DNA of 25,926 bases from an uncultured Collinsella sp. (GTDB taxonomy: Bacteria; Actinomycetota; Coriobacteriia; Coriobacteriales; Coriobacteriaceae): the NCBI GenBank assembly GCA_902494625.1, contig CABUUB010000024.1, positions 1 to 25,926 on the forward strand, written 5' to 3'. Both the position numbers and the translations under genes were made by a program. Under the pieces are notes generated by a model that was not told the DNA's origin, did no database searches, and saw nothing but the letters and a program-made list of their open reading frames with translations. This document shows positions 6,570 to 13,459 of the stretch, piece after piece. The number at the start of each line of letters is the position of its first letter. Within the stretch, counting starts at the first letter, position 1.

Positions 6570-6650
6570 CTGGTCAGGAGCCGATTTTGGATTGGTTATC
6601 GGAGGCACTGCTTGGGGTTCAAGCAATTCCAAAACCGGCTGCTCGACCAG
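6570..6650. repeat. Long imperfect hairpin in the kdgK-eda spacer
   Basis: Arms 6570-6594 and 6624-6650 share CTGGTC, AGCCG, TTTTGG and ATTG blocks as reverse complements, with two small bulges and a loop of about 29 nt. It lies about 50 nt upstream of the eda start. A smaller hairpin (GGCAAAA / TTTTGCC) follows at 6665-6702. Confidence 0.65.
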
Positions 6651-6718
6651 TCATGTAGGGAATGCCAGGCAAAACCGGAATGGGACTGGTGATTTTGCCC
6701 GGCCGGAAGAATCGGGGA

Positions 6719-6758
6719 GCGGGCCGCAGGGGTATGGGATTGGAAAGCTGCGGCCCGC
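6719..6758 (-). other. Perfect hairpin just after kdgK (attenuator or processing site)
   Basis: An 11-bp perfect stem GCGGGCCGCAG / CTGCGGCCCGC with an 18-nt loop, 14 nt beyond the kdgK stop. There is no T-run on the minus side, so full termination is unlikely. It may stabilise the kdgK message or reduce readthrough into eda. Confidence 0.6.
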
Positions 6759-6772
6759 GGAATGGAGACGGA

Positions 6773-7807
6773 CTAGCGTGCGACGCGGGTGCCACCGTCG
6801 GCGGCGTTTGCCACGGCGGCAATCTCGTCTGCGGTCACCAAGTTGGAATCGCCCTTGATGGTGAGCTTGAGGATCGAGGCTGCAATCGCGTAGTTGACGG
6901 CGTCCTGCGGGTCAAAGTCGTTGATGAGGGCATGGACGAGGCCGGCGTTGAAAGCGTCGCCGGCGGCAACGCCCTCGAGCACGTGTACGTCGTGAGCAGG
7001 GGAGAACCAGTGCTCGCCGCTCTCGGCGTCAAAGAGCATGCCCATCCAGATGGAGCGCTCGACGCAGGAGATGTTGCGGACGACCGAGGCGACCTGTTTG
7101 CAGCCGTACTCGGCGCAGATCTGACGGGCCATCTCGACATAGGTGTCGCGCTCCTCGATGCCGTGGGCAAGGGAACCGGAGACGCAGGTCATACCGAGGC
7201 CGGCAGGCGCATCCTCGTCGTTGGCGATGCAGATGTCGACGAGTGGCAGGAGTTCCTTCATGGTGGCCTGCGACTTCTCGGGCGACCACATCTTGCCGCG
7301 ATAGTTCACGTCGCACACGGTGGTGATGCCCTTGGCGCGGCAGACGGCGAGCGCCTCCTTGCAGGCGGCGGCCATCTCGTCGGAGACGGCGGGGGTCACG
7401 CCGGAGAAATAGAAGACATCGATGCCCTTGAGAATCTCGTCCCAGTCAAAGACGTCGCGCTTGGCCATGTTGATGGCAGAGTACTTGCGGTCGTAGACGC
7501 AACCGTTGCCGCGCTGCGAGGCACCGACCTCAAACACATAGGAGCCAAGACGGTCGCCCTGACGCACGACGCGCGTTGTGTCGACGCCGTAGGCCTTCAG
7601 CGAGCGCAGCGCGCACTCGCCTAGGCGGTTGGCCGGAACAACGGAGACGTAAGCGGTCTTGTCGCCTTGGTAGGCCAGGGAAAGCGCGGTGTTGGCCTCG
7701 GCGCCGCCGTAGCGAACGTCAAACTCGGTCGCCTGCTCAATACGCAGGTGATCTTTGGGCGAGAGCCTCATCATGATCTCGCCGAAGGTAAGAACCGTTT
7801 TACCCAT
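6773..7807 (-). CDS. kdgK: 2-keto-3-deoxygluconate kinase, PfkB family
   Basis: A 344-residue sugar kinase that would phosphorylate 2-keto-3-deoxygluconate to KDPG for the aldolase encoded next. The N-terminus (GEIMMRLSP, then RYGGAEANTALSLA) is the usual KdgK/PfkB substrate lid. The C-terminal ATP/anion-hole motif is GVAAGDAF, with the catalytic Asp near residue 284; the first Gly of the common GAGD is Ala here. The ATG at 7807 has AAGGAG about 10 nt upstream; a frame reaching 7894 would run into the leader hairpin. Tandem LacI-type operators lie between its promoter and the gene, and the LacI gene is divergent, so repression by that protein is likely. A fructokinase or another PfkB specificity is less likely given eda. 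Confidence 0.9.
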   Translation of the reverse strand: MGKTVLTFGEIMMRLSPKDHLRIEQATEFDVRYGGAEANTALSLAYQGDKTAYVSVVPANRLGECALRSLKAYGVDTTRVVRQGDRLGSYVFEVGASQRGNGCVYDRKYSAINMAKRDVFDWDEILKGIDVFYFSGVTPAVSDEMAAACKEALAVCRAKGITTVCDVNYRGKMWSPEKSQATMKELLPLVDICIANDEDAPAGLGMTCVSGSLAHGIEERDTYVEMARQICAEYGCKQVASVVRNISCVERSIWMGMLFDAESGEHWFSPAHDVHVLEGVAAGDAFNAGLVHALINDFDPQDAVNYAIAASILKLTIKGDSNLVTADEIAAVANAADGGTRVAR

Positions 7808-7850
7808 GGTCGCGCAGCTCCTTCTTGCTCGTGCGTACACCTTTGATATG

Positions 7851-7908
7851 GCGTTGGCACGGAGGTGCCAAGACGGTAGGGTACATCTTTGCACCTGCGT
7901 GCCAACGC
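7851..7908. repeat. 58-nt hairpin in the kdgK leader
   Basis: 18-nt arms 7851-7868 and 7891-7908 match at 17 of 18 positions (GCGTTGGCAC and AGGTGC blocks); the loop is 22 nt. It lies between the operators and the kdgK ribosome-binding site, so it would be in the 5' leader of the kdgK transcript. Confidence 0.85.
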
Positions 7909-7911
7909 TTT

Positions 7912-7977
7912 CCGAAATCGGTTTACGAAATCGGTTTCGTTTCGAGTTGTAGTATACTCACCTACAGCGTTTTGCAA
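7912..7977 (-). promoter_or_regulatory. kdgK promoter with two LacI-type operators
   Basis: On the minus strand TTGCAA (7972-7977) and TATACT (7951-7956) make a -35/-10 pair with a short 15-bp spacer. Directly downstream lie two overlapping operator-like sequences, CCGAAATCGGTTTA (7912-7925) and ACGAAATCGGTTTCGT (7925-7940). The second has perfect ACGAAA / TTTCGT arms about a central CG. Their place after the promoter suits repression by the divergently encoded LacI protein. Confidence 0.65.
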
Positions 7978-8042
7978 GCGAGATTTTTAAAAAAATGCCT
8001 AAAATGGCTCAGACTGCCGACAATTGGGAAACGGGGTGCGCC

Positions 8043-9065
8043 ATGGCGCAGATGAGAATCAAGGACATTGCCGCCGAGGCGGGCGTGAGTCCGGCCACGG
8101 TCTCGCGCTATCTCAATAACCGCCCCGGGCAAATGACCGAGGAAACCCGTGCTCGCATTGCTGAGGTCATCGAGCGCACTGGCTATCGCCCGCGTGCCGC
8201 TGCGCGCAATCTGCGCAGCTCGCGCACCAATCTCATTGGCGTGATCCTGGCCGACATCGCCAACCCGTTCTCGAGCGCCATGCTCGAAGGACTTTCCGCC
8301 AGTGCCGCCGCGCGCGGCTGCTCGCTTATGACGGCCATTAGCGGCAACGACCCCGCCAAGGAAGCGGAGTCGCTCACTAGACTTATCGATGCTGGCGTGG
8401 ACGGCCTGGTCGTCAACACCTGCGGAGGCAATGACGAGGCGATCGCCGCGGCAGCGGGACGTCTGCCCGTTGTGCTGCTCGACCGCGATGTTGCCGCCGG
8501 CGGTGTCGATCTGGTGACATCTAACAACCGTGAGTTGGTCGCCGGCTTGGTAGACGCCTTGGCCGCTGCGGGCAGCGAGCGCCTGTGCCTGCTCACCGAG
8601 GCAAGCGACGACAGCCCCGTGCGTCGCGAGCGCGCCGAGGCCTTTGCCGACGAGCTTTCGCGCCGCGGGCTTGCGGGCGAGGTCGTCACCATGGCCGACG
8701 GCGGCGCCACGGGTGTCGGTCGCTTGGACGAGACCATCCGCGGCTATGCAGGCAAAAAGCTCGGCCTCATTGCCGTCAACGGTCTGGTCTTTCTGCGTCT
8801 GACCGAGGCGCTGGCGCAGCTGGGACCCTCGTTGCCGGCGGGGCTCAAGATCGCGACGTTTGACGACTACCCCTGGAACCATGTGCTCTTTGGCGGTGTG
8901 ACCACGGCCGCGCAGGACACCATCACCATTGCCGAGCGCGTGGTCGAGCGCCTGTCCGAGCGCATCGACGTCGTCACCACCACGGTGGGCGAGGCCGCAA
9001 AGCTGGCGCCCAAACGCATCGAGATCCCCGGCCACATCGAACACCGCGCCTCAACCTCGCGCTAG
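8043..9065 (+). CDS. LacI-family transcriptional regulator
   Basis: A 340-residue repressor. The DNA-binding head is textbook: MRIKDIAAEAGVSPATVSRYLN, followed by the hinge region ARIAEVIERTGYRPRAAARNL. The rest is a periplasmic-binding-protein-like sensor domain (IGVILADIANPFSSAMLEGL onward). The ATG at 8043 or the one 9 nt later is possible; both have weak ribosome-binding sites, and 8043 has GGGGTG about 6 nt upstream. It is divergent from kdgK, with paired palindromic sites in between, and so probably represses kdgK-eda and perhaps itself. The likely inducer is KDPG, 2-keto-3-deoxygluconate or a precursor, as inferred for regulators of hyaluronate and uronate operons in streptococci (RegR). 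The ligand is not proven. Confidence 0.88.
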   Translation: MAQMRIKDIAAEAGVSPATVSRYLNNRPGQMTEETRARIAEVIERTGYRPRAAARNLRSSRTNLIGVILADIANPFSSAMLEGLSASAAARGCSLMTAISGNDPAKEAESLTRLIDAGVDGLVVNTCGGNDEAIAAAAGRLPVVLLDRDVAAGGVDLVTSNNRELVAGLVDALAAAGSERLCLLTEASDDSPVRRERAEAFADELSRRGLAGEVVTMADGGATGVGRLDETIRGYAGKKLGLIAVNGLVFLRLTEALAQLGPSLPAGLKIATFDDYPWNHVLFGGVTTAAQDTITIAERVVERLSERIDVVTTTVGEAAKLAPKRIEIPGHIEHRASTSR

Positions 9066-9069
9066 TCTG

Positions 9070-9102
9070 TGTGATAATATATAGACAATGTCATACAGGA
9101 GG
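9070..9102 (+). promoter_or_regulatory. Promoter, possible operator and RBS of the RelB-MNT gene
   Basis: TGTGATAAT at 9070-9078 resembles an extended -10. GACAATGTC (9084-9092) is a near-perfect palindrome placed like an antitoxin operator. AGGAGG at 9097-9102 is a strong ribosome-binding site 5 nt before the ATG. No good -35 was seen. Confidence 0.45.
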
Positions 9103-9107
9103 TATCC

Positions 9108-9602
9108 ATGGCTGCGTCTGTGCTGAGTGTGCGAGTGGACTCGTCAATTAAAGACTCATTTGCCGAACTGTGCGAAGAGCTTGGCATGACTTCGTCTGTT
9201 GCGGTCAATATGTTTGTGAGGCAGATGCTGCGCGAGCGCTCTCTGCCGTTTGTTCCCTCGCTTGGAAAAACTGTGGCAGATAAAGACGTTGCTACCAATG
9301 GTTTGAATATTGCTCGGATTGAGTCCGCCGTCCGCGAGGCAGCCAGCTCGATTCCCGCCATCAAAACCGTGATTCTTTTTGGTTCGTATGCCCGTGGCGA
9401 GGCGCATGCCGATAGTGATATTGACTTGCGTCTCGAAGTCGATCGCGAGCAGGGCTTTGGTCTTTTCGCGTTGTCCGCGTTTGGCGAGGCGGTGCGCAAA
9501 GAAACCGGGAGGCAGGTTGATCTCGTCTCTAGTGATCATCTTGATGACGATCTTGCCGCGGTAATTGAGCGCGAAGGAGTGATCCTTTATGATCGCGCGT
9601 AA
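9108..9602 (+). CDS. RelB/DinJ-type antitoxin domain fused to an MNT nucleotidyltransferase domain
   Basis: A 164-residue two-domain protein. Residues 5-48 match the RelB/DinJ ribbon-helix-helix pattern (VRVDSSIKDSFAELCEELG, then NMFVRQMLRERSLPF). Residues about 85-164 form a minimal nucleotidyltransferase, with FGSYARG (91-97), SDIDL (103-107) and a third acidic residue in VDLVSSD. MNT proteins normally act as antitoxins of HEPN toxins by AMP-modifying them; RelB proteins normally bind RelE-like toxins and their own promoter. The fusion could let one protein repress its operon and modify the toxin. The expected downstream HEPN gene is absent; only a 14-codon stub overlaps the end. The start at 9108 is set by AGGAGG. 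Confidence 0.82.
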   Translation: MAASVLSVRVDSSIKDSFAELCEELGMTSSVAVNMFVRQMLRERSLPFVPSLGKTVADKDVATNGLNIARIESAVREAASSIPAIKTVILFGSYARGEAHADSDIDLRLEVDREQGFGLFALSAFGEAVRKETGRQVDLVSSDHLDDDLAAVIEREGVILYDRA

Positions 9603-9633
9603 GTCAGACAACCTGTTCGCGCACGTTTTTTGA
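9589..9633 (+). pseudogene. 14-codon stub where a HEPN (DUF86-like) toxin gene would start
   Basis: An ATG overlaps the last 14 bases of the RelB-MNT gene and is preceded by GAAGGAG at about 10 nt, the usual translationally coupled arrangement of MNT-HEPN pairs. It encodes MIARKSDNLFAHVF and then a TGA after a run of six T. The short peptide is compatible with the first helix of a HEPN protein, but is too short to prove homology. A frameshift or deletion at the T-run is the simplest explanation. Confidence 0.45.
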
Positions 9634-9647
9634 GCGCTTGATACGCT

Positions 9648-9691
9648 TTAACCCTGCGGAAACATTTTTCTGCGATAGTATCTGCGATATA
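9648..9691 (+). promoter_or_regulatory. GlnR box and promoter upstream of the glutamine synthetase gene
   Basis: TTAAC-n6-GAAAC at 9648-9663 matches the actinobacterial GlnR consensus gTnAC-n6-GaAAC at every defined position but the first. An extended -10-like TGCGATATA follows at 9683-9691, which would place the box at and just upstream of -35, as for an activator. The direct repeat CTGCGATA occurs at 9670-9677 and 9682-9689. Confidence 0.6.
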
Positions 9692-9728
9692 GACCAGTCG
9701 AAACCCGCCCGAAAGAAAGGGGAGCGAC

Positions 9729-11066
9729 ATGAACCAGCAGAACATCGATTACGTACTCCGCTCCGTAGAGCAGCGTGACATCCGCTTTGTGCGTCTGTGG
9801 TTTGTCGACATTCTCGGCCGCCTCAAGAACTTTGCCATTAGCCCCGAGGACCTCGAGGTCGCTTTTGAGGAGGGTATTGGCTTTGACGGCTCCGCCATCG
9901 AGGGCTTTGCCACGCCCGAGGAAGCCGACATGCTGGCGTTCCCCGATGCTTCGACCTTCCAGATTTTGCCGTGGCGCCCGAGCCACAACGGCGTCGCCCG
10001 CGTGTTCTGCGACGTGTGCACTCCCGATCGCAAGCCCTTCGCCGGCGACCCGCGTGATGCCCTGCGCCGCATGTTCCGCAAGGCTGAGAAGGCTGGCTAC
10101 CTGCTCAACGTGGGCGCCGAGCTGGAGTATTACTACTTCCCCGACGAGCACACCCCTGAGCCGCTCGACAATGTGGGCTACTTCGATCTTTCGGTAAGCG
10201 ATGCCGCCCGCGACCTGCGTCGCAACACGGTCCTCACGCTCGAGAAGATGTCCGTGCCCGTGGAGTACACCTTCCATGCCGCCGGTCGCTCGCAGCACGG
10301 CATGAGCCTGCGCCACGCCGAGGCCCTGAGCATGTCCGACGCCATCACCACGGCCAAACTCATCATTAAGCAGCAGGCCTACGAGAGCGGTTGCCATGCC
10401 TCCTTTATGCCCAAGCCGTTGGCGGGCGAGGACGGCAGCGCCATGTTCCTGTGCCAGTCGCTGTTCGACCACGACGGCAACAATGTCTTTTGGGGCGAGG
10501 ATGACGAGAAGTACCACCTCTCCGATATCGCCAAGCACTACATGGCCGGCATCCTGGCGCACGCGCGCGAGATCAGCGCCATCACCAACCCCACGGTCAA
10601 CTCGTACAAGCGCATCACCACGGGTGGCGACTCCGTGCCGCAGTACGCCACGTGGGGCCTGCGCAACCGCGCGAGCATGATTCGCATCCCGGTCTACAAG
10701 CCCGGCAAGCAGCTGTCCACGCGCATCGAGCTTCGTAGCCCCGACCCCATGGCCAACCCGTACCTGGTCAACGCCGTCACGCTGGCGGCTGGTCTGGACG
10801 GCATCGAGCGCAAGCTGGAGCTCCCGCCCGAGGCCACGGCCGAGACGCTCAAGCTCACCGACCGTCAGATGCTCGAGGCCGGCTACACGCCGCTGCCGCG
10901 CTCGCTCAAAGAGGCGCTCGACGTCTTTGAAGACTCGCAGTTTATGAAGGATGCCCTCGGCGAGCACATTCACAGCTTCTTCCTCAAAAAGAAGCGCAAC
11001 GAGTGGCATAAGTTTGAGTCTACGATCACCGAGTGGGAGATCAAGCACTACCTGGCGAACTCCTAA
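9729..11066 (+). CDS. glnA: Glutamine synthetase family protein (GSI type) with altered metal site
   Basis: A 445-residue protein of GSI-alpha length that aligns throughout with glutamine synthetase, the enzyme joining glutamate and ammonia with ATP. Conserved parts are FDGSAIEGF (Asp53), ELEYYYF (Glu131, Glu133), HASFMPKPL, NPTVNSYKR, the NR and RIP arginines, and RIELRSPDP (Glu334). The normally invariant HHEV..GQHE segment reads FHAAGRSQHG, so two glutamates are Ala184 and Gly191; the His of GSGMH is Phe240. Three metal ligands are thus missing. The adenylylation tyrosine of GSI-beta and the Arg of the GSI-alpha EGF-x-R motif are also absent. The ATG at 9729 has AGGGGAG upstream. A GlnR-like gene follows and a GlnR box precedes, so nitrogen control is likely. 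Whether it makes glutamine is uncertain. Confidence 0.85.
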   Translation: MNQQNIDYVLRSVEQRDIRFVRLWFVDILGRLKNFAISPEDLEVAFEEGIGFDGSAIEGFATPEEADMLAFPDASTFQILPWRPSHNGVARVFCDVCTPDRKPFAGDPRDALRRMFRKAEKAGYLLNVGAELEYYYFPDEHTPEPLDNVGYFDLSVSDAARDLRRNTVLTLEKMSVPVEYTFHAAGRSQHGMSLRHAEALSMSDAITTAKLIIKQQAYESGCHASFMPKPLAGEDGSAMFLCQSLFDHDGNNVFWGEDDEKYHLSDIAKHYMAGILAHAREISAITNPTVNSYKRITTGGDSVPQYATWGLRNRASMIRIPVYKPGKQLSTRIELRSPDPMANPYLVNAVTLAAGLDGIERKLELPPEATAETLKLTDRQMLEAGYTPLPRSLKEALDVFEDSQFMKDALGEHIHSFFLKKKRNEWHKFESTITEWEIKHYLANS

Positions 11067-11116
11067 TCGCGCTGGCTTGTTCCAGTACGATTGAGCTCAT
11101 TTCTTTGGAGGCCGAT

Positions 11117-11779
11117 ATGTCCGAAAAGAGTGCCCTGTTCATGGCGCGCACGACGCGCTTCCACGAGTTTGCCCGCAGCTTGACGACCACCCTGGGTGTC
11201 GAGGTGAGCCTGGCAACTCCGGATTCGCCGACTGCGGCGCACGACTTTGACCTGCTGATCCTCGATTCCGACGGCATTCGCAGCGACCGCATCGATCAGA
11301 TTGCCAAGTGGCTTGACGATCGCGGCGGCATCCCCATGCTGGTGATTGTCGACGACGAGGCACTCGGCACCCTGCGTCTGCCGAACCACGCGCATGCCGA
11401 CTTTGTATGCCCCACGGCGACGCCCAACGAGCTCAAGGCTCGTGCGCAGCGCCTGATGGGCGAGGAGGAGACCGTCACCGCCGACGATGTGCTCAACATC
11501 GACAACCTCGAGATTAACCTGGCCACCTACCAGGTAACGCTCGATAACGAGCCCATCGACCTGACGCTGATGGAGTACTCGCTGCTGAGCTTTTTGGCGA
11601 CGCATCCCAACCGCGCCTACAGCCGCGAGGTGCTGCTGCACCGCGTGTGGGGCTTTGAGTACTGCGGCGGTACGCGCACCGTCGACGTGCACATTCGACG
11701 CATCCGCTCCAAGGTGGGCCCGCAGATCGCGGCACATATCACCACCGTCCGCGGCGTGGGCTATCTGTTTAAGGACTAG
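11117..11779 (+). CDS. glnR: GlnR-like orphan OmpR-family response regulator
   Basis: A 220-residue protein with a degenerate receiver domain (DLLILDSDG near residue 50) and a winged-helix DNA-binding domain. The latter strongly resembles actinobacterial GlnR: LTLMEYSLLSFLATHPNRAY, then LLHRVWGFEYCGGTRTVDVH and VRGVGYLF. GlnR is an atypical regulator without a kinase that controls nitrogen assimilation, including glnA and amtB. The ATG at 11117 has GGAGG 5 nt upstream. The gene begins 50 nt after the glutamine synthetase stop and ends in a terminator at 11813, so the two are probably co-transcribed. The receiver seems to lack the full acidic pocket, as in GlnR, suggesting control other than phosphorylation. 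A general PhoB-like regulator is the alternative. Confidence 0.82.
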   Translation: MSEKSALFMARTTRFHEFARSLTTTLGVEVSLATPDSPTAAHDFDLLILDSDGIRSDRIDQIAKWLDDRGGIPMLVIVDDEALGTLRLPNHAHADFVCPTATPNELKARAQRLMGEEETVTADDVLNIDNLEINLATYQVTLDNEPIDLTLMEYSLLSFLATHPNRAYSREVLLHRVWGFEYCGGTRTVDVHIRRIRSKVGPQIAAHITTVRGVGYLFKD

Positions 11780-11812
11780 CAAGTAAATAGAGGGCAATGT
11801 GAGGGTACCGGA

Positions 11813-11834
11813 GATTTCTCCAGTACCCTTTTCT
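11813..11834 (+). terminator. Intrinsic terminator after glnR
   Basis: Stem GGGTAC..GGAG / CTCC..GTACCC with a short loop, then CTTTTCTC. It lies 33 nt after the glnR stop. The following spacer to 11963 is AT-rich and marks the change to lower-GC DNA. Confidence 0.8.
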
Positions 11835-11963
11835 CGTTTAGGGCGAAAAGAAGACCTTTCACCGATTAAAAGTGTGTCAGTAAAAACAATATCAAACGTA
11901 TAACACTATCTAGCGAATATCATTTAGTTACCGTATCTCCCTACTACACGGATGGAGGAAGAA

Positions 11964-13091
11964 ATGCGTTATTCGAGAAAGGTGATTGTCGGATTCATAG
12001 TGTTGCTTGCCGCCCTGATGTCTCCAAGGTTGGTTTTTGGAGACGACGACTTGGTCCGTGTCACACCGCAAATAGCTGTGGAGCAAGCGCAGGCTTTCTT
12101 TGATGATGTATCGGATGAGCCGGTGACCGCTTGTGACCCAGTAAAAATGGTGAATTCCGATGGGGAATCAATCGGGTATATCGTTCGTGCGAAGCGGGAT
12201 GACGTTAACTATGGCTACGTCGTATTTGATTCAGAGCGATCTTGGTGGATCAGCGAATACTGCTTGGCTCCGAACGCTCTTTTACCTATCGAGAGTGCAA
12301 GCGAAGAAATTGCACTCCTCGCATCCTCGGATAACGTCGTTGCGTTAAAGATTGACGAGCTAACTGTTGGCGTTGCCGACTTAGATAAAAACATTGTTTT
12401 AGACGCAAGTGGAAAAAAAGTACCAAATAAATTGTCCTCGGGAGGCAATCGCAGCGGATCGCCGGAACATTTCGATGACGTTTTTGTATCTGCCAAGGAT
12501 TTGTATAAACAGGGATATGTTGTTGATGCGAGCAAAACGGTTTCGGGAATAATAACGCCAACGCAAACAGAAGTTATCAAAGAAACGGGGACTTATGCTT
12601 GCGCTGTTTCGGCAATGTTTGCAGTTAGCAGTCACTATGTGACTTTGAACCGCCTTAAATTGTCCGATTTATACTCGGAGCTTTGGAGGCTGTCGGGGAC
12701 ATGGGAAGAAGAAGAAAAGAAATATGATCAAGCGACTGGTTTGTACTTTACTCAAGGCAAGACTTCTCCTGACAAACCCGCTCCGGCCTTAAAGGAGTTT
12801 TGTGCAAGACGAGGCAAGGAGCTTGAGACGTCATTCGTTTGGTATCCGTCATGGGATTCCTTTAGGGTGAATACCGACTCGGGGAATCTGAGTATTTTCT
12901 CTGGAAGGCTCCGGTCAAATGGCAGCGGGCACGCAATGGCAGTTGTGGGCTACGTGGCAATGCATAACACATACTCGAATGCCAAGAAGTACCTGCTTGT
13001 TGTTTGGAATGGATGGACAAACCAGCTACAGTTTCTTCCATATGACGTATCAATTTACACGTCTCACGATGGCACATATTGCAAGGGTTGA
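11964..13091 (+). CDS. Secreted C10-family-like (streptopain-type) cysteine peptidase precursor
   Basis: A 375-residue exported protein. A signal peptide or anchor (RKVIVGFIVLLAALMS, then RLVFG) is followed by a propeptide-like region resembling the streptopain propeptide (AVEQAQAFF, YGYVVFDSE, EYCLAP). The papain-like catalytic order is present: Cys213 in GTYACAVSAMFAV, His323 in GSGHAMAVVGY, and Asn349 in VVWNGW. It is similar in size to the streptopain precursor (about 400 residues). The ATG at 11964 is chosen because GGAGGAA lies immediately upstream; an ATG 12 nt earlier would contain that site. GC is clearly below the flanking genes. It leads a three-gene operon with two small exported proteins, one of which could be an inhibitor, as in streptococcal speB loci. 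A C39-like or other papain-fold peptidase is the alternative. Confidence 0.72.
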   Translation: MRYSRKVIVGFIVLLAALMSPRLVFGDDDLVRVTPQIAVEQAQAFFDDVSDEPVTACDPVKMVNSDGESIGYIVRAKRDDVNYGYVVFDSERSWWISEYCLAPNALLPIESASEEIALLASSDNVVALKIDELTVGVADLDKNIVLDASGKKVPNKLSSGGNRSGSPEHFDDVFVSAKDLYKQGYVVDASKTVSGIITPTQTEVIKETGTYACAVSAMFAVSSHYVTLNRLKLSDLYSELWRLSGTWEEEEKKYDQATGLYFTQGKTSPDKPAPALKEFCARRGKELETSFVWYPSWDSFRVNTDSGNLSIFSGRLRSNGSGHAMAVVGYVAMHNTYSNAKKYLLVVWNGWTNQLQFLPYDVSIYTSHDGTYCKG

Positions 13092-13099
13092 TTGTACTC

Positions 13100-13456
13100 G
13101 TGAACGGCGACAAGTTCATTCGAAGGGCAATGCTCCTATTGGTGCTTTCCTTTGCTTTGCTCACCGCAGCGAGCTTCTTTCTGTTAAGGGCGACTAATGG
13201 GGGAGAAAACGACACGGTTGTTGCAGTCGAGGTGCGCGCTCTATCGGATGTTCATAACGGGCAATTTGAGGCGCTTATGCCAAGTGGTTGCCGTAAGAGA
13301 ATCGATATGCGCCGTAAGTCAAGTTCCGGATATGTCTCAGGGTTGAAAGCAGGTGATAAATGGATTCTAGTTTTTGTGGAAGATAAGGAACTTGACGGGA
13401 CTGTTCTGTATCCCCATTCAGCTGAGAAAGTCAAATCAAGTAGACAAGGGGAATGA
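13100..13456 (+). CDS. Small membrane-anchored or exported protein of the peptidase operon
   Basis: A protein of about 118 residues with one hydrophobic segment near the N-terminus (MLLLVLSFALLTAASFFLL), then a polar, probably beta-rich domain (VVAVEVRAL, GYVSGLKAGDKWILVFV). There is no lipobox cysteine. The start is uncertain: GTG at 13100 lies 12 nt after AAGGG. An ATG at 13079 would overlap the peptidase gene, and an ATG at 13130 has GAAGGG only 3 nt upstream. I do not recognise the family. Its tight coupling to the peptidase gene suggests a linked role such as inhibition or anchoring; this is inference. The layout (one membrane segment plus a beta domain of about 90 residues) is like that of the protein encoded at 17039-17440. 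Confidence 0.7.
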   Translation: MNGDKFIRRAMLLLVLSFALLTAASFFLLRATNGGENDTVVAVEVRALSDVHNGQFEALMPSGCRKRIDMRRKSSSGYVSGLKAGDKWILVFVEDKELDGTVLYPHSAEKVKSSRQGE

Positions 13457-13459
13457 AGA

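Noticed and set aside
5686..6858. Long plus-strand open frame over the eda region.
   Set aside because: It runs through hairpins and antisense to eda. The Gly/Val/Asp-rich translation is typical of antisense frames in high-GC DNA.
7962..9044. Minus-strand frame opposite the LacI gene.
   Set aside because: The LacI helix-turn-helix and sensor domain are unmistakable on the plus strand; the antisense product is a shadow.
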